Shown here: positions 20,093-28,897 of the stretch, in pieces
How positions within the stretch are numbered: the stretch's first letter is position 1
How the letters are laid out: each line of letters begins with the position of its first letter
From: Corynebacterium ammoniagenes DSM 20306
GTDB lineage: Bacteria; Actinomycetota; Actinomycetes; Mycobacteriales; Mycobacteriaceae
Direction: 5' to 3'
Length of the DNA: 64,000 nucleotides
NCBI RefSeq assembly: GCF_001941425.1
Contig: NZ_CP009244.1
Location: 1,364,001 to 1,428,000 of the forward strand
Position numbers and translations under genes: made by a program
Notes under the pieces: generated by a model
The model's database searches: none
Seen by the model: only the letters and a program-made list of their open reading frames with translations
Told to the model about the DNA's origin: nothing

Positions 20093-20158
20093 TAACAAGC
20101 TCGGGTACACGCCTCGTACCGTAGGAGCACTGGGCAACATACTTGGGGGAGTGTGTCT

Positions 20159-20611
20159 GTGACTAGCTGGTTCTCGTCGTTTCTTTTACTCATTGCGCTT
20201 GTGTGGGCGCTTGTACTGTGTGTTTATGATATCCGGCAGCGACGGTTGCCGGATTTTCTCACGCTACCGGTCGGGGGCCTGGCCCTTGCGTGGATTTTAT
20301 CGACCCTGCAGTGGGTGGGGCTCTGGGGGCTTATCTGGCCGGTGCTGTATCTCGTGCTCGCGGTGATAAGTCACGGCCACGGCATGGGCGGCGGCGATAT
20401 CAAGTTGGCGGTGCCCTTGGGCATCGTTATTGCCGTTTACGCGGGCGTCGTTGCCGTGATGGTCGCAATAGCCTTAACCGCTGTTGTGGCCGTGGTGTGG
20501 GGCATGGGTCTGCGATGGAAGGGGCATCGACAAGCACTGCGATTTTCTGACCCACCGAACGGTCCGGCCATGCTTTTAGCCACCGCGGTGGTGATTTTTA
20601 CACCACTGTAG
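20159..20611 (+). CDS. Prepilin-type (A24) aspartic peptidase, short form
   Basis: A 150-residue polytopic membrane protein of about four helices. The two catalytic aspartates are in [11 protein letters not shown] and in the GxGD motif [10 protein letters not shown]. The N-terminal methyltransferase domain of full prepilin peptidases is absent, as in TadV/CpaA-type enzymes. GTG 20159 is chosen because GGGGGAG lies 7 bases before it; GTG 20153 is also possible. It sits between aroE and aroC, as in other corynebacteria. No prepilin or secretion ATPase gene is visible in this window, so its substrate would be encoded elsewhere. Confidence 0.85.
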   Translation: MTSWFSSFLLLIALVWALVLCVYDIRQRRLPDFLTLPVGGLALAWILSTLQWVGLWGLIWPVLYLVLAVISHGHGMGGGDIKLAVPLGIVIAVYAGVVAVMVAIALTAVVAVVWGMGLRWKGHRQALRFSDPPNGPAMLLATAVVIFTPL

Positions 20612-20663
20612 GGGGAGTGCTGAATCAAACCTGGAGGCAAATGGTTCATTGCGGCTGCCCCCG

Positions 20664-20672
20664 TGTGATAAT
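20664..20672 (+). promoter_or_regulatory. Extended -10 promoter giving a leaderless aroC mRNA
   Basis: TGTGATAAT is an extended -10 (TGn plus GATAAT). Its end lies 7 bases before the aroC ATG at 20680, so transcription should begin at or next to the start codon. There is no ribosome-binding site before that ATG, which supports a leaderless transcript. Confidence 0.55.
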
Positions 20673-20679
20673 GGTTGGC

Positions 20680-21894
20680 ATGCTTCGTTGGACTACTGCA
20701 GGAGAATCCCACGGCCAGGCGCTCATTGCGATGCTTGAGCATATGCCGGCTGGTGTACCCGTTGACCGTGATGAAATTTCATTCCAGCTCGCTCGTCGTC
20801 GCCTCGGCTATGGCCGCGGTGCGCGCATGAAGTTTGAGGCGGATGAATTGACGCTGCTGACAGGCATCCGTCATGGCTATACCCTGGGCAGCCCGATTGC
20901 CATCATGATTGGCAATACCGAATGGCCAAAATGGACCACCATCATGTCCCCAGAAAAGTTGGACATGGATGATCCCGAGGTCGCTAAAGCCATGGATTCC
21001 GGACGCGGTGCACCGTTGACCCGTCCACGTCCCGGCCACGCGGACTTTGCGGGCATGATCAAATACGGACATTCCGAAGCGCGCCCTATTTTGGAACGTT
21101 CCTCGGCGCGTGAAACCGCTGCACGCGTTGCTGCCGCCACCGTCGCGCGCAGCTTCTTGCGCGAGTGCCTGGGCGTCGAAGTGCTCTCGCATGTGATCTC
21201 CATTGGCCGCTCGGAGCCTTATGAAGGCCCAGCGCCGACCTTTGATGCATTAGATGCCATCGATGAATCCCCGGTGCGCGCATTCGACCAGGCCGCAGGC
21301 GAGTCGATGGTCACCGAGATTGAAAAGGCCAAAAAGCAAGGCGATACCCTCGGTGGCATCGTAGAAGTAGTTGTAGATGGCCTGCCGATTGGCTTGGGCT
21401 CACACATCTCCGGCGATGACCGCCTCGATGCCCAGTTGGCTGCTGCGTTAATGAGTATCCAAGCGATCAAGGGCGTAGAAATCGGCGATGGCTTTGAAGA
21501 AGCACGTCGTCCAGGTTCCGAAGCTCATGATGAAATGGTGCGCACCGATGATGGCGTGGACCGCTTGAGCAACCGCGCCGGCGGGCTCGAAGGTGGCATG
21601 ACCAATGGCCAGCAGCTGCGCGTGCGCGCGGCCATGAAGCCTATTTCCACGGTGCCACGTGCGCTGAAGACCGTGGATATGGCAAGCGGTAAAGCTGCAA
21701 CCGGCATCCACCAGCGCTCTGATGTCTGCGCTGTCCCCGCTGCCGGCGTGGTTGCCGAGTCCATGGTGGCTTTGGTGCTTGCGCGTGCCGTGCTGGATAA
21801 ATTTGGCGGCGACAGCCTTGCTGAGACCAAGCGCAATATTGCTGCTTACCAGGAATACGTCGCAGAACGTTTGGCTTTCGACCAGGACAATTGA
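20680..21894 (+). CDS. aroC: Chorismate synthase
   Basis: A 404-residue FMN-dependent enzyme forming chorismate from EPSP. Signatures include [12 protein letters not shown] at the start, [16 protein letters not shown], the [18 protein letters not shown] segment and the C-terminal [15 protein letters not shown]. The frame is open to 20617, but the family begins [12 protein letters not shown], placing the start at ATG 20680, where an extended -10 just upstream points to leaderless transcription. aroK follows after 2 bases. Confidence 0.95.
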   Translation: MLRWTTAGESHGQALIAMLEHMPAGVPVDRDEISFQLARRRLGYGRGARMKFEADELTLLTGIRHGYTLGSPIAIMIGNTEWPKWTTIMSPEKLDMDDPEVAKAMDSGRGAPLTRPRPGHADFAGMIKYGHSEARPILERSSARETAARVAAATVARSFLRECLGVEVLSHVISIGRSEPYEGPAPTFDALDAIDESPVRAFDQAAGESMVTEIEKAKKQGDTLGGIVEVVVDGLPIGLGSHISGDDRLDAQLAAALMSIQAIKGVEIGDGFEEARRPGSEAHDEMVRTDDGVDRLSNRAGGLEGGMTNGQQLRVRAAMKPISTVPRALKTVDMASGKAATGIHQRSDVCAVPAAGVVAESMVALVLARAVLDKFGGDSLAETKRNIAAYQEYVAERLAFDQDN

Positions 21895-21896
21895 TC

Positions 21897-22448
21897 ATGA
21901 CTCTTACCAATATTCCACCGCAGCCAACTGCTGAAACGCGCCCGCGCGTTGTGTTGGTCGGTCCTCCCGGTGCTGGCAAATCCACCATCGGCCGGCGCTT
22001 ATCGCGTGCTTTAAATGTGGGTCTCGTCGATTCTGACGAGCTCATCGAAGAAGCTGAAGGCACCTCCTGCGGTGAAGTGTTTGCCGGTTTAGGCGAGCCG
22101 AAATTCCGAGAGATTGAGGCCGAGCACGTCGCCGAGGCGCTGCAATCTGACGGCGTGGTTTCGCTCGGCGGCGGCGCAATTTTAACGGAATCAACCCGGC
22201 AACTCTTGGTCAACCACGTGGTGGTGCTCGTTGATGTCTCCGCAGAAGAAGGCGCACGCCGAACCGCCCGCGAATCCACCCGCCCGGTGCTCGCAGCTGA
22301 TGACCCTGCTGAACACTACCGCCAGTTGTTGGAAGAGCGTCAGCCTTTATACCGGGAGGTGGCGAATTTCCGCGCGCGCACCGATGACCGCACGCCACAG
22401 CAAGTAGTCGGCGATATCCTCGGGTTCCTCGAGACCGTGTGCTCCTAA
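21897..22448 (+). CDS. aroK: Shikimate kinase
   Basis: A 183-residue P-loop kinase phosphorylating shikimate at C3. Walker A is GPPGAGKST. DSDELIEE binds magnesium and shikimate, and GGGAIL is the shikimate-binding glycine motif. RESTRPVL is the lid segment. ATG 21897 lies two bases after the aroC stop and translation is probably coupled; a TTG two codons earlier overlaps the aroC stop and is less likely. Confidence 0.94.
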   Translation: MTLTNIPPQPTAETRPRVVLVGPPGAGKSTIGRRLSRALNVGLVDSDELIEEAEGTSCGEVFAGLGEPKFREIEAEHVAEALQSDGVVSLGGGAILTESTRQLLVNHVVVLVDVSAEEGARRTARESTRPVLAADDPAEHYRQLLEERQPLYREVANFRARTDDRTPQQVVGDILGFLETVCS

Positions 22449-22508
22449 GAGGCTTACACCTACCCGCCACAATGGATTACCCAGTTTGAAAGAAAGGCTT
22501 TGCCCACC

Positions 22509-23579
22509 ATGACCACAATCGCAGTGAACGGACCTTCGCCCTACGAGGTGGTCATTGACCACGACCTCAACGCGGGCATCGCTAAGCATGCGAAAGCAAC
22601 CGGTGCTGACAAGGTGATGGTGGTCCATCAACCCGCCATTGCTGAACCAGCCGCTGAGCTTGCCGAGCAATTGCGCGCGGAAGGTCTGTACGTCGTGGTG
22701 GAAGAAGTACCTGATGCCGAGGCCGGCAAGCAGGTGGAAACCCCGATTAGGCTATGGGACCGGTTGGGGGAAGAAAATTTCTCCCGCACGGATGCCATCG
22801 TCGGCCTCGGCGGCGGAGCCGTAACAGATATGGCAGGTTTTGTGGCTGCTACCTGGATGCGCGGCATTAAAGTCATCCAGGTGCCCACGACCTTGCTGGC
22901 GATGGTTGATGCCGCAGTCGGCGGCAAGACCGGTATTAATACCTCGGCTGGTAAAAACCTCGTGGGCGCATTCCACGAGCCATCGGCCGTCTTTATCGAT
23001 TTGCAGCGACTGCGCACGCTGCCGGCGCAGGAGATTGTTGCCGGCTCTGCCGAAATTATTAAGACTGGTTTCATCCTCGACCCAGTTATCATCGAGCGCT
23101 ATGAACAAGACCCCGCGGCGTGTATCGACCCGGAGGGATTCCTGCCTGAACTTATTGCGCGCTCTGTCGCGGTCAAAGCCAAGGTCGTGGGCGAAGACCT
23201 CAAGGAAGCCGGCCTGCGCGAAACTCTAAACTATGGCCACACCTTCGGCCACGCGGTGGAGCTACGCGAGAACTACCGGTGGCGCCATGGCAACGCGGTT
23301 GCGGTGGGCATGATGTTCATCGCACAGCTTTCTTACGCACAGGGGCTTATCGATGCCGACGTGGTCGCTTTGCATGAGCGAATCCTGCGCAATATTGGCT
23401 TGCCCACCACCTATGAGCCAGGACATTTTGACGAGCTTTACCAGGCTATGACGCGCGATAAGAAAAACCGTCACGGCAACCTGCGCTTTGTGGCGTTAAC
23501 CGGTGTGGGAAACACCACCCGTTTAGAGGGGCCCAGCGTGGAGAATCTGCGTGCGGCCTATGATGTGATCTCGAGCTAA
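22509..23579 (+). CDS. aroB: 3-dehydroquinate synthase
   Basis: A 356-residue NAD- and zinc-dependent enzyme converting DAHP to 3-dehydroquinate. The nucleotide motif is [21 protein letters not shown]. Zinc ligands are the glutamate in GSAEIIKTG and the histidines in [11 protein letters not shown] and [11 protein letters not shown]. Start ATG 22509 has AGAAAGG 11 bases upstream; the reading frame is open to a TTG at 22500 with too short a spacing. Part of the aroC-K-B-Q run. Confidence 0.94.
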   Translation: MTTIAVNGPSPYEVVIDHDLNAGIAKHAKATGADKVMVVHQPAIAEPAAELAEQLRAEGLYVVVEEVPDAEAGKQVETPIRLWDRLGEENFSRTDAIVGLGGGAVTDMAGFVAATWMRGIKVIQVPTTLLAMVDAAVGGKTGINTSAGKNLVGAFHEPSAVFIDLQRLRTLPAQEIVAGSAEIIKTGFILDPVIIERYEQDPAACIDPEGFLPELIARSVAVKAKVVGEDLKEAGLRETLNYGHTFGHAVELRENYRWRHGNAVAVGMMFIAQLSYAQGLIDADVVALHERILRNIGLPTTYEPGHFDELYQAMTRDKKNRHGNLRFVALTGVGNTTRLEGPSVENLRAAYDVISS

Positions 23580-23607
23580 AAAATTCACCCAAGAAAGCGG
23601 AAATAGT

Positions 23608-24057
23608 ATGAAGATTGTTGTAGTCAACGGCCCAAACTTGAACCGACTGGGAAAGCGTCAGCCGGAAATCTATGGCTCGACCACCTTGGCCGATATTGAA
23701 CAGCTCGTGCGCAAGCATGCGGATAACGCCGGTGTGGAATTAGATTTTGTGCAGTCCAACCACGAAGGTGTGTTGCTGGATACCGTGCATGCCGCCGCCG
23801 ATGAGGGCGCAGCGGTAATTATCAACCCCGGTGCCTTTACTCATACCTCAGTGGCCTTGCGTGATGCCCTAGCGGAGATTGCCGATGGCAAGGGCTTTGT
23901 CGAGGTCCATATCTCCAATGTGCACGCGCGTGAAGAATTCCGCCAGCACTCCTACCTCTCCGATAAAGCAGTCGGTGTTATCGCAGGTCTGGGAGTCTAC
24001 GGCTATGTGGCTGCGCTGGGATATTTCACCCAGGATTTTGCACCGAAAAAGGCCTAG
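23608..24057 (+). CDS. aroQ: 3-dehydroquinate dehydratase, type II
   Basis: A 149-residue dodecameric type II enzyme. The flexible lid is [18 protein letters not shown], with the catalytic arginine and tyrosine. [16 protein letters not shown] and [20 protein letters not shown] supply the substrate pocket and catalytic histidine. In C. glutamicum the homologue is often labelled aroD. Twenty-eight bases separate it from aroB, with GAAAG upstream of the ATG. Confidence 0.94.
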   Translation: MKIVVVNGPNLNRLGKRQPEIYGSTTLADIEQLVRKHADNAGVELDFVQSNHEGVLLDTVHAAADEGAAVIINPGAFTHTSVALRDALAEIADGKGFVEVHISNVHAREEFRQHSYLSDKAVGVIAGLGVYGYVAALGYFTQDFAPKKA

Positions 24058-24110
24058 GCGGCTAAGCTACACAGTAGTGGACAGCAGACCCCGCAGGTGG
24101 GTCATTGGTA

Positions 24111-24131
24111 CTGGTCTGGTGTGCAGACCAG
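24111..24131. other. Perfect hairpin between aroQ and pepQ
   Basis: CTGGTCTG (24111-24118) and CAGACCAG (24124-24131) form a perfect 8-base stem with a 5-base loop. No T run follows. It could be a weak terminator or part of the pepQ leader; nothing decides between them. Confidence 0.4.
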
Positions 24132-24194
24132 GTGGATCATGGCCGGTGTATAACGGCACGGCGATGACATGAGAGAAAAGGAAGAATAGCAATT

Positions 24195-25286
24195 ATGGGC
24201 TTGGCAGATACTCGCTTTAGTGACCGGCGCCGCGCGCTGGCGGCAACGTTGGCAGCGCAGCGTATCGATGCAATTTTAGTTACTGACCTGACTCACATGC
24301 GCTACCTGACGGGCTTTTCTGGTTCCAATGGCGCGCTGCTGTTGCGCAAGGATCTCTCTGCGGTAGTGACCACCGATGGTCGGTACACCACTCAAATCGC
24401 TGAAGAAGTACCTGATATCGAAGCCATGATTCAGCGCAGGGTAGGCCCAAACCTTTTGGAAACACTGGAAGGACCACAGCGCGTCGGCTTTGAAGCTGCG
24501 TATGTCTCTGTTGCAGAGTTTAAGAAATTTGAGGAAGCCTGCCCAGCCGATGTCACGCTCGTGCCAGTGACCGGAGTGATTGAAAAGCAGCGCGAGAAGA
24601 AGGACTACTTCGAGCTGGAGCAGCTCGAAAGCATTGCGCTGCTGGCCAATAATGCCCTAGAAGATCTGCTGGACGCAGGGGAGTTGGCCATCGGTCGCAC
24701 CGAGCGGCAGGTCGCAGCGGATCTGGAATACCGCATGCGCAAAGCCGGTGCAGAGCGCGTGAGCTTTGACACCATCGTGGCATCCGGGCCGAATTCCGCC
24801 AAGCCGCACCACGGCGCCGAAGACCGCGTGATTGAACAAGGTGATCTCATCACCATTGACTTTGGTGCGCATTTGCGCGGCTTCAACTCCGATATGACGC
24901 GTACTTTTGTCGCCGGTGAAGTTACTGATTTTGCCAAAGAAATCTACGATATTGTGCTCGAGGCGCAATTAGCTGGCGTGGCGGCAGCGACCCCGGGCAC
25001 TGCGTTGTACGACGTCGACCGGGCATGCCGTCAGATCATTGAAGATGCCGGCTATGGTGAATACTTTGTCCACTCCACCGGTCATGGCATTGGCCTGCAT
25101 GTCCACGAAGGCCCTTCAGCTGCGGTAACCGGCAAGGGACATCTGGAAGAAAATATGACGCTGACTATTGAGCCTGGTATTTACGTTCCAGGTAAAGGTG
25201 GCGTGCGCATTGAAGACACCTTGATTATTACCTCGGGCGTGCCGAAGATTATTACCCCGTCCTCGAAGGAGCTGCGCATTATCTAG
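24195..25286 (+). CDS. pepQ: Xaa-Pro aminopeptidase/dipeptidase (M24B)
   Basis: A 363-residue pita-bread metallopeptidase. The N-terminal creatinase-like domain (about 1-125) is followed by the catalytic domain with five metal ligands: aspartates in TIDFGAHLRGFNSDMTRTF, histidine in HSTGHGIGLHVHE, and glutamates in TIEPGIY and RIEDTLI. It should release an N-terminal residue ahead of proline, or cleave Xaa-Pro dipeptides, in the cytoplasm. It lies between the aro genes and efp, the widespread order in Gram-positive bacteria. Confidence 0.9.
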   Translation: MGLADTRFSDRRRALAATLAAQRIDAILVTDLTHMRYLTGFSGSNGALLLRKDLSAVVTTDGRYTTQIAEEVPDIEAMIQRRVGPNLLETLEGPQRVGFEAAYVSVAEFKKFEEACPADVTLVPVTGVIEKQREKKDYFELEQLESIALLANNALEDLLDAGELAIGRTERQVAADLEYRMRKAGAERVSFDTIVASGPNSAKPHHGAEDRVIEQGDLITIDFGAHLRGFNSDMTRTFVAGEVTDFAKEIYDIVLEAQLAGVAAATPGTALYDVDRACRQIIEDAGYGEYFVHSTGHGIGLHVHEGPSAAVTGKGHLEENMTLTIEPGIYVPGKGGVRIEDTLIITSGVPKIITPSSKELRII

Positions 25287-25343
25287 CAAAAGCCTAGACT
25301 GCGCACATAGAACCTTATTTAGCCGCAAGACTTAGTCCAGTAA

Positions 25344-25373
25344 CGTGTGCACACGCGGCTGTAGTAGGATAAT
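25344..25373 (+). promoter_or_regulatory. efp promoter with a 12-base palindrome in the -35 region
   Basis: GATAAT (25368-25373) is a good -10 with a start expected near 25380. The perfect palindrome CGTGTGCACACG (25344-25355) occupies the -35 region, which otherwise has no clear hexamer. The palindrome could be an operator; the binding protein is unknown. Confidence 0.45.
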
Positions 25374-25411
25374 AGACCGTACTTTTACACGAACCATCAC
25401 AGGAGATTCTC

Positions 25412-25975
25412 GTGGCAGATACCAGCGACTTCAAGAATGGGCTTGTTTTAAAAATTGATAACAAGCTTCAGCAGATTATTGAGTTTCAGCACGTTAAGCC
25501 GGGCAAGGGCCCAGCTTTTGTGCGCAGCAAGCTCAAAGATGTTGTTACCGGCAAGGTAACCGATAAGACTTGGAGTGCAGGCACCAAGGTTGAAACCGCT
25601 ACGGTTGACCGTCGCGATATGACGTACCTGTACAACGACGGCACCAGCTACGTTGTCATGGATGACACCAACTACGAGCAGGTCGAGCTGCCGGAAGAAA
25701 AGTTCGGCGACTCCGCGAAGTTCCTCCAGGAAAACATGCGCGTGCAGGTTTCCTTCTATGAGGGCGACGCTCTTTTTGCTGAGCTTCCTATCTCTGTTGA
25801 GCTCAAGATTGAGCACACGGAGCCAGGTCTGCAAGGCGACCGCTCATCGGGCGGCACCAAGCCAGCAACCTTGGAAACCGGCGCGGAGATCCATGTTCCA
25901 CTGTTTATTGAAATTGGCAACGTAGTCCGCATTGATACCCGCACGGGCGAGTACCAGTCTCGTGTGAGCAACTAA
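25412..25975 (+). CDS. efp: Translation elongation factor P
   Basis: A 187-residue three-domain factor that rescues ribosomes stalled on polyproline. The tip loop reads PGKGP with lysine at residue 32. In actinobacteria this palindromic loop works with an unmodified lysine (established for C. glutamicum), so no modifying enzyme is expected beside it, and none is seen. GTG start with AGGAG 8-9 bases upstream. nusB begins two bases after the stop, so the two are cotranscribed. Confidence 0.95.
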   Translation: MADTSDFKNGLVLKIDNKLQQIIEFQHVKPGKGPAFVRSKLKDVVTGKVTDKTWSAGTKVETATVDRRDMTYLYNDGTSYVVMDDTNYEQVELPEEKFGDSAKFLQENMRVQVSFYEGDALFAELPISVELKIEHTEPGLQGDRSSGGTKPATLETGAEIHVPLFIEIGNVVRIDTRTGEYQSRVSN

Positions 25976-25977
25976 TC

Positions 25978-26796
25978 GTGACTGAAGAACACTCCAATAA
26001 CGCGCCGGAAACGCCGGAAACACCTGAAGCACGGGCTGAAGCATCGGCTGAATCCACAGCCACTTCTCAGCGTGTGCCCAAGCTGCGCCGTCATGGTGCA
26101 CGGTACCGGGCACGCCGCCGGGCGGCCGACATCATGTACGAAGCGGAAAACCGCGACATGGACCCGGTGGCTATCGTGGAAGACCGCATTAAGCTGGCGC
26201 GCGAAGATGAACACGGCGTGGCTCCTATCGCCGAATACACCAAGGTGCTCGTCACCGGGGTAGCAGAAGAGCTGGACACCATCGATAGCACCATCGAGCG
26301 CTATTTGGCCGAAGATTGGGAGCTGTACCGAATCCCCGCCGTTGACCGCGCCATTATGCGCGTGGCGGTGTGGGAATTGCTGTACAACTCCGAGGAAATC
26401 GATTTGGCAACCGCAGTGTCTGAAGGCGTGGAGCTCGCTAGCGAATACTCCACCGATGCCGCAGCGCCGTATATCAACGCTGTACTTGATGACGTCGCGC
26501 ATTCCCGTTCCGAGGACAACCCCATGAACGTGGAAGCAGAAGCTGAGGAGCTGGCGGAAGCCGATGAGCCAGCTGACGCAGATGAGCTCGATCCCATCGA
26601 CTCAGGTTTCGAGGAGACGCCGGAGGAACCGGAGGAACCGGCAGTTTCAGAGGAGCCACGAGAAGCTGATTCCGAGAACTCAGTTGCTCCTGAAGGCTCC
26701 GAGGAGCCGGGGGAGTCCGAGGTTCCCGAGACCCCTGAAACTCCTGAGACACCTGGAACGCCACAGGCTGGCACTGAGAGTAACTCTCAGCAGTAG
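25978..26796 (+). CDS. nusB: Transcription antitermination factor NusB with long acidic tail
   Basis: The first ~175 residues are Nus[22 protein letters not shown] carries the boxA RNA-binding arginines, and [19 protein letters not shown] and [12 protein letters not shown] are family signatures. It acts in rRNA antitermination with NusE. Unlike usual NusB (about 140-180 residues), this one has roughly 95 extra C-terminal residues made almost wholly of E, P, A, D and S, ending in repeated ETP units. The tail is predicted disordered and may have grown by short repeat expansion. GTG start, coupled to efp. Confidence 0.92.
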   Translation: MTEEHSNNAPETPETPEARAEASAESTATSQRVPKLRRHGARYRARRRAADIMYEAENRDMDPVAIVEDRIKLAREDEHGVAPIAEYTKVLVTGVAEELDTIDSTIERYLAEDWELYRIPAVDRAIMRVAVWELLYNSEEIDLATAVSEGVELASEYSTDAAAPYINAVLDDVAHSRSEDNPMNVEAEAEELAEADEPADADELDPIDSGFEETPEEPEEPAVSEEPREADSENSVAPEGSEEPGESEVPETPETPETPGTPQAGTESNSQQ

Positions 26797-26848
26797 TCTT
26801 GAGCCCTTGAGCTTGTTGAGCCCGTTGAGACGCGTGCTTTAGTTGAAG

Positions 26849-26896
26849 CCGCCTCGCCCGTCCACCCTGAGTGGAATTTGGGCGAGGCGGTGTTGT
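26849..26896 (+). terminator. Terminator after nusB
   Basis: An 11-base perfect stem, CCGCCTCGCCC (26849-26859) with its complement at 26880-26890, is followed by TGTTGTTTT. It ends the aro-pepQ-efp-nusB stretch before ppk2. Just upstream (26800-26830) the word TTGAG recurs four times in about 30 bases. Confidence 0.7.
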
Positions 26897-26917
26897 TTTC
26901 TGAGTAGGGTAGGAAAG

Positions 26918-27772
26918 ATGAGCAAATTCAAAGTCAAAGATGCCCTGAAACTTCGCGTGGACAAACCCTTTGATTTCACCGACTATGATCCGGCTTCAAC
27001 ACCTGGGTTTACTGGCGATAAGAAAGATCTGAAAAAGCAGGCCAAGCGCTTTGATGATGAACTAAGCGAGCTTCAAGAACTGCTCTTTGCCAATGGGCGT
27101 GCACTCGGTCCTGATGCTCCAGCCATCCTGGTCATCTTGCAAGGCATGGATACCTCCGGCAAGGGCGGGGCGGTAAAATCCGTCTTCTCCGTCTTTGACC
27201 CGCAAGGTACGACCACGGTGGGGTTTGGAAAACCCACTGAAGAAGAACTCGAGCATGACTTCTTATGGCGCATCCGCAACCACGATCCGCGCCCGGGGCA
27301 AATTGTGGCCTTTGACCGCTCGCATTATGAAGACGTTGTTACCCAACGCGTGCACGGCTGGGTGGATGAGAAAGAAATTAACCGCCGCTTTGATGCGATT
27401 CGTACCTATGAGAAAGAGCTCGCCGACCGTGGGGTGCGCATCGTCAAGGCATTTTTGCATATTTCCAAAGACTTCCAGGTAGAAAATCTCTTGGAGCGCG
27501 TCGACGACCCGAAGAAGTACTGGAAATATGATGAATCTGATGTCACCGAACGTGGCTTTTGGCAGGATTACTCCCGAGCCTATGCTGACGCCATTAACCG
27601 CACGGACGAAGATCATGCGCCGTGGTACATTCTGCCTTCTGATAATAAGAAATATGCGCGCATGGCATTGAAGTTTCTGATCCTCGAGGCGTTGCGGGAG
27701 ATGGACCTATCGTGGCCCGAGGCAGACTTTGATCCCGAGGTTGAGCGCCAGCGCATCCTGGCTTCGAAATAG
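26918..27772 (+). CDS. ppk2: Polyphosphate kinase 2 family protein
   Basis: A 284-residue PPK2-type P-loop kinase. Walker A is GMDTSGKGG, Walker B FDRSHYEDVV, and the lid module lies in the basic region that follows. These enzymes move phosphate between polyphosphate and nucleotides (GDP/ADP, or AMP for some classes); the class cannot be settled from the motifs alone. The frame opens at 26843, but ATG 26918 has AGGAAAG directly upstream and matches the family start MSKFKVKDAL. The gene stands alone between two terminators. Confidence 0.9.
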   Translation: MSKFKVKDALKLRVDKPFDFTDYDPASTPGFTGDKKDLKKQAKRFDDELSELQELLFANGRALGPDAPAILVILQGMDTSGKGGAVKSVFSVFDPQGTTTVGFGKPTEEELEHDFLWRIRNHDPRPGQIVAFDRSHYEDVVTQRVHGWVDEKEINRRFDAIRTYEKELADRGVRIVKAFLHISKDFQVENLLERVDDPKKYWKYDESDVTERGFWQDYSRAYADAINRTDEDHAPWYILPSDNKKYARMALKFLILEALREMDLSWPEADFDPEVERQRILASK

Positions 27773-27810
27773 CAGCGAAGACACCGTCGCAGACACAGCC
27801 GAAGACAACG

Positions 27811-27843
27811 AAGCGCCCACTCCCGAGCAGGAAGTGGGCGCTT
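27811..27843. terminator. Hairpin between convergent ppk2 and YbjN genes
   Basis: An 11-base perfect inverted repeat (27811-27821 with 27833-27843) has an 11-base loop, sits 38 bases after the ppk2 stop and 12 bases before the YbjN stop. It has no clear T run on either strand. Confidence 0.55.
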
Positions 27844-27855
27844 AGTGATGGCGGC

Positions 27856-28368
27856 TTAGTTTGCGCCAGTTTCGTCTTGTGCGGATTCAGATCCGAGCTT
27901 GGCCATCTCTTCAGCGGCAGTGACAAGCGCGTCCTGGGCAGCCAGCACGCCGTCCACGGCGACCTTGAGGGACTGCGCCAGCTGGTCATCGTTAAGCCCA
28001 GCGAGGTGAGTAAATTCGCGTTCGGTGCGAACAATGAGTTGGTCTTCGTGTTCGGTAATTACCGCACGCGCACCGAAAGAGACGGTGTTGATCTGACCGG
28101 CGGCCAAAAACAGACCAGCATCAGCATTGGCAAAGGACGCATCAGTGCCCACGTCAGCGCGAACAATGATGACCGACGGCAACACGGCAAACATAATGTT
28201 TAGACCGTTGAGGTTTGCCATCGCCACGGCATCAGCGCCCTTGGCCTTTTCCAAGGTGATGTCGAATTGCGTCATTGCGTTGATGACGCGGTCAATATCT
28301 ACGCCGGGAAGGGCATTGTCCAGGGAAGATTCGGTGCTTGCGTTATCAGCGTTATTGGCATTAGTCAT
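27856..28368 (-). CDS. YbjN domain protein (second of pair)
   Basis: A 170-residue acidic cytoplasmic protein of the YbjN/secretion-chaperone-like fold. VDIDRVINAMTQFDITLEKAKGADAVAMANLNGLNIMFAV begins the domain. No catalytic residues are apparent. Its ATG overlaps the end of the preceding YbjN gene by 8 bases (ATGACTAA), so translation is coupled and the products may form a heteromer. In actinobacteria paired YbjN genes are common, with unknown function. Confidence 0.8.
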   Translation of the reverse strand: MTNANNADNASTESSLDNALPGVDIDRVINAMTQFDITLEKAKGADAVAMANLNGLNIMFAVLPSVIIVRADVGTDASFANADAGLFLAAGQINTVSFGARAVITEHEDQLIVRTEREFTHLAGLNDDQLAQSLKVAVDGVLAAQDALVTAAEEMAKLGSESAQDETGAN

Positions 28369-28858
28369 GGTTGTGGTCGCTCTCCCAAGTCACAAGGTCA
28401 GGGTGCTTTTGTTCGATCCATTCGAAAGAACCCAAGATGGCATCGATGGTGGTCATGATGAAGGCATCGAGTTGGTTACGCGAGGCTCCCGCACCAACAT
28501 GCAGCTCACGGAATGCAGAGACCGCGAGCTCTTCTGCGCTGCTGTCGAAAAAGCGCAGCGTTGGAGCGAAATTGTCCTGATTCCACTGGTTAGTCAGCAT
28601 GAGAACCTGGGGGCCCTGCGTGGTTGGAAAAGCACCGCGCCACAAAGAGTCAATGACTAAGGTGTTGTCACGGATTTGCATAGCGATGGCTGCATTGGAA
28701 AACCCGGTGCGCAGAATAGACCCGGTTTCTCCATCCGGGGTTTCTACGTCTTCCATGCGGTAGACCAACTGCTTGTCGTCAAAGATTTCCGCCACTCGTG
28801 CCAAAGTGACATCTTCGACTGGTGTATCCGGAACAATGGTAGGTTCTTCGGAGCTCAC
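28361..28858 (-). CDS. YbjN domain protein (first of pair)
   Basis: A 165-residue YbjN-fold protein: VTLARVAEIFDDKQLVYRMEDVETPDGETGSILRTGFSNAAIAMQI is the typical N-terminal half, and the C-terminal half has the helix-rich NQLDAFIMTTIDAILGSFEWIEQ. Start GTG with AAGGAC 8 bases upstream. Its last codons overlap the next YbjN gene. Role unknown; some YbjN proteins influence stress responses in enterobacteria, which need not apply here. Confidence 0.8.
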   Translation of the reverse strand: MSSEEPTIVPDTPVEDVTLARVAEIFDDKQLVYRMEDVETPDGETGSILRTGFSNAAIAMQIRDNTLVIDSLWRGAFPTTQGPQVLMLTNQWNQDNFAPTLRFFDSSAEELAVSAFRELHVGAGASRNQLDAFIMTTIDAILGSFEWIEQKHPDLVTWESDHNHD

Positions 28859-28897
28859 TTCATCAGTCCTTAGATAAGATTGGTTAATGTTTTCGTC

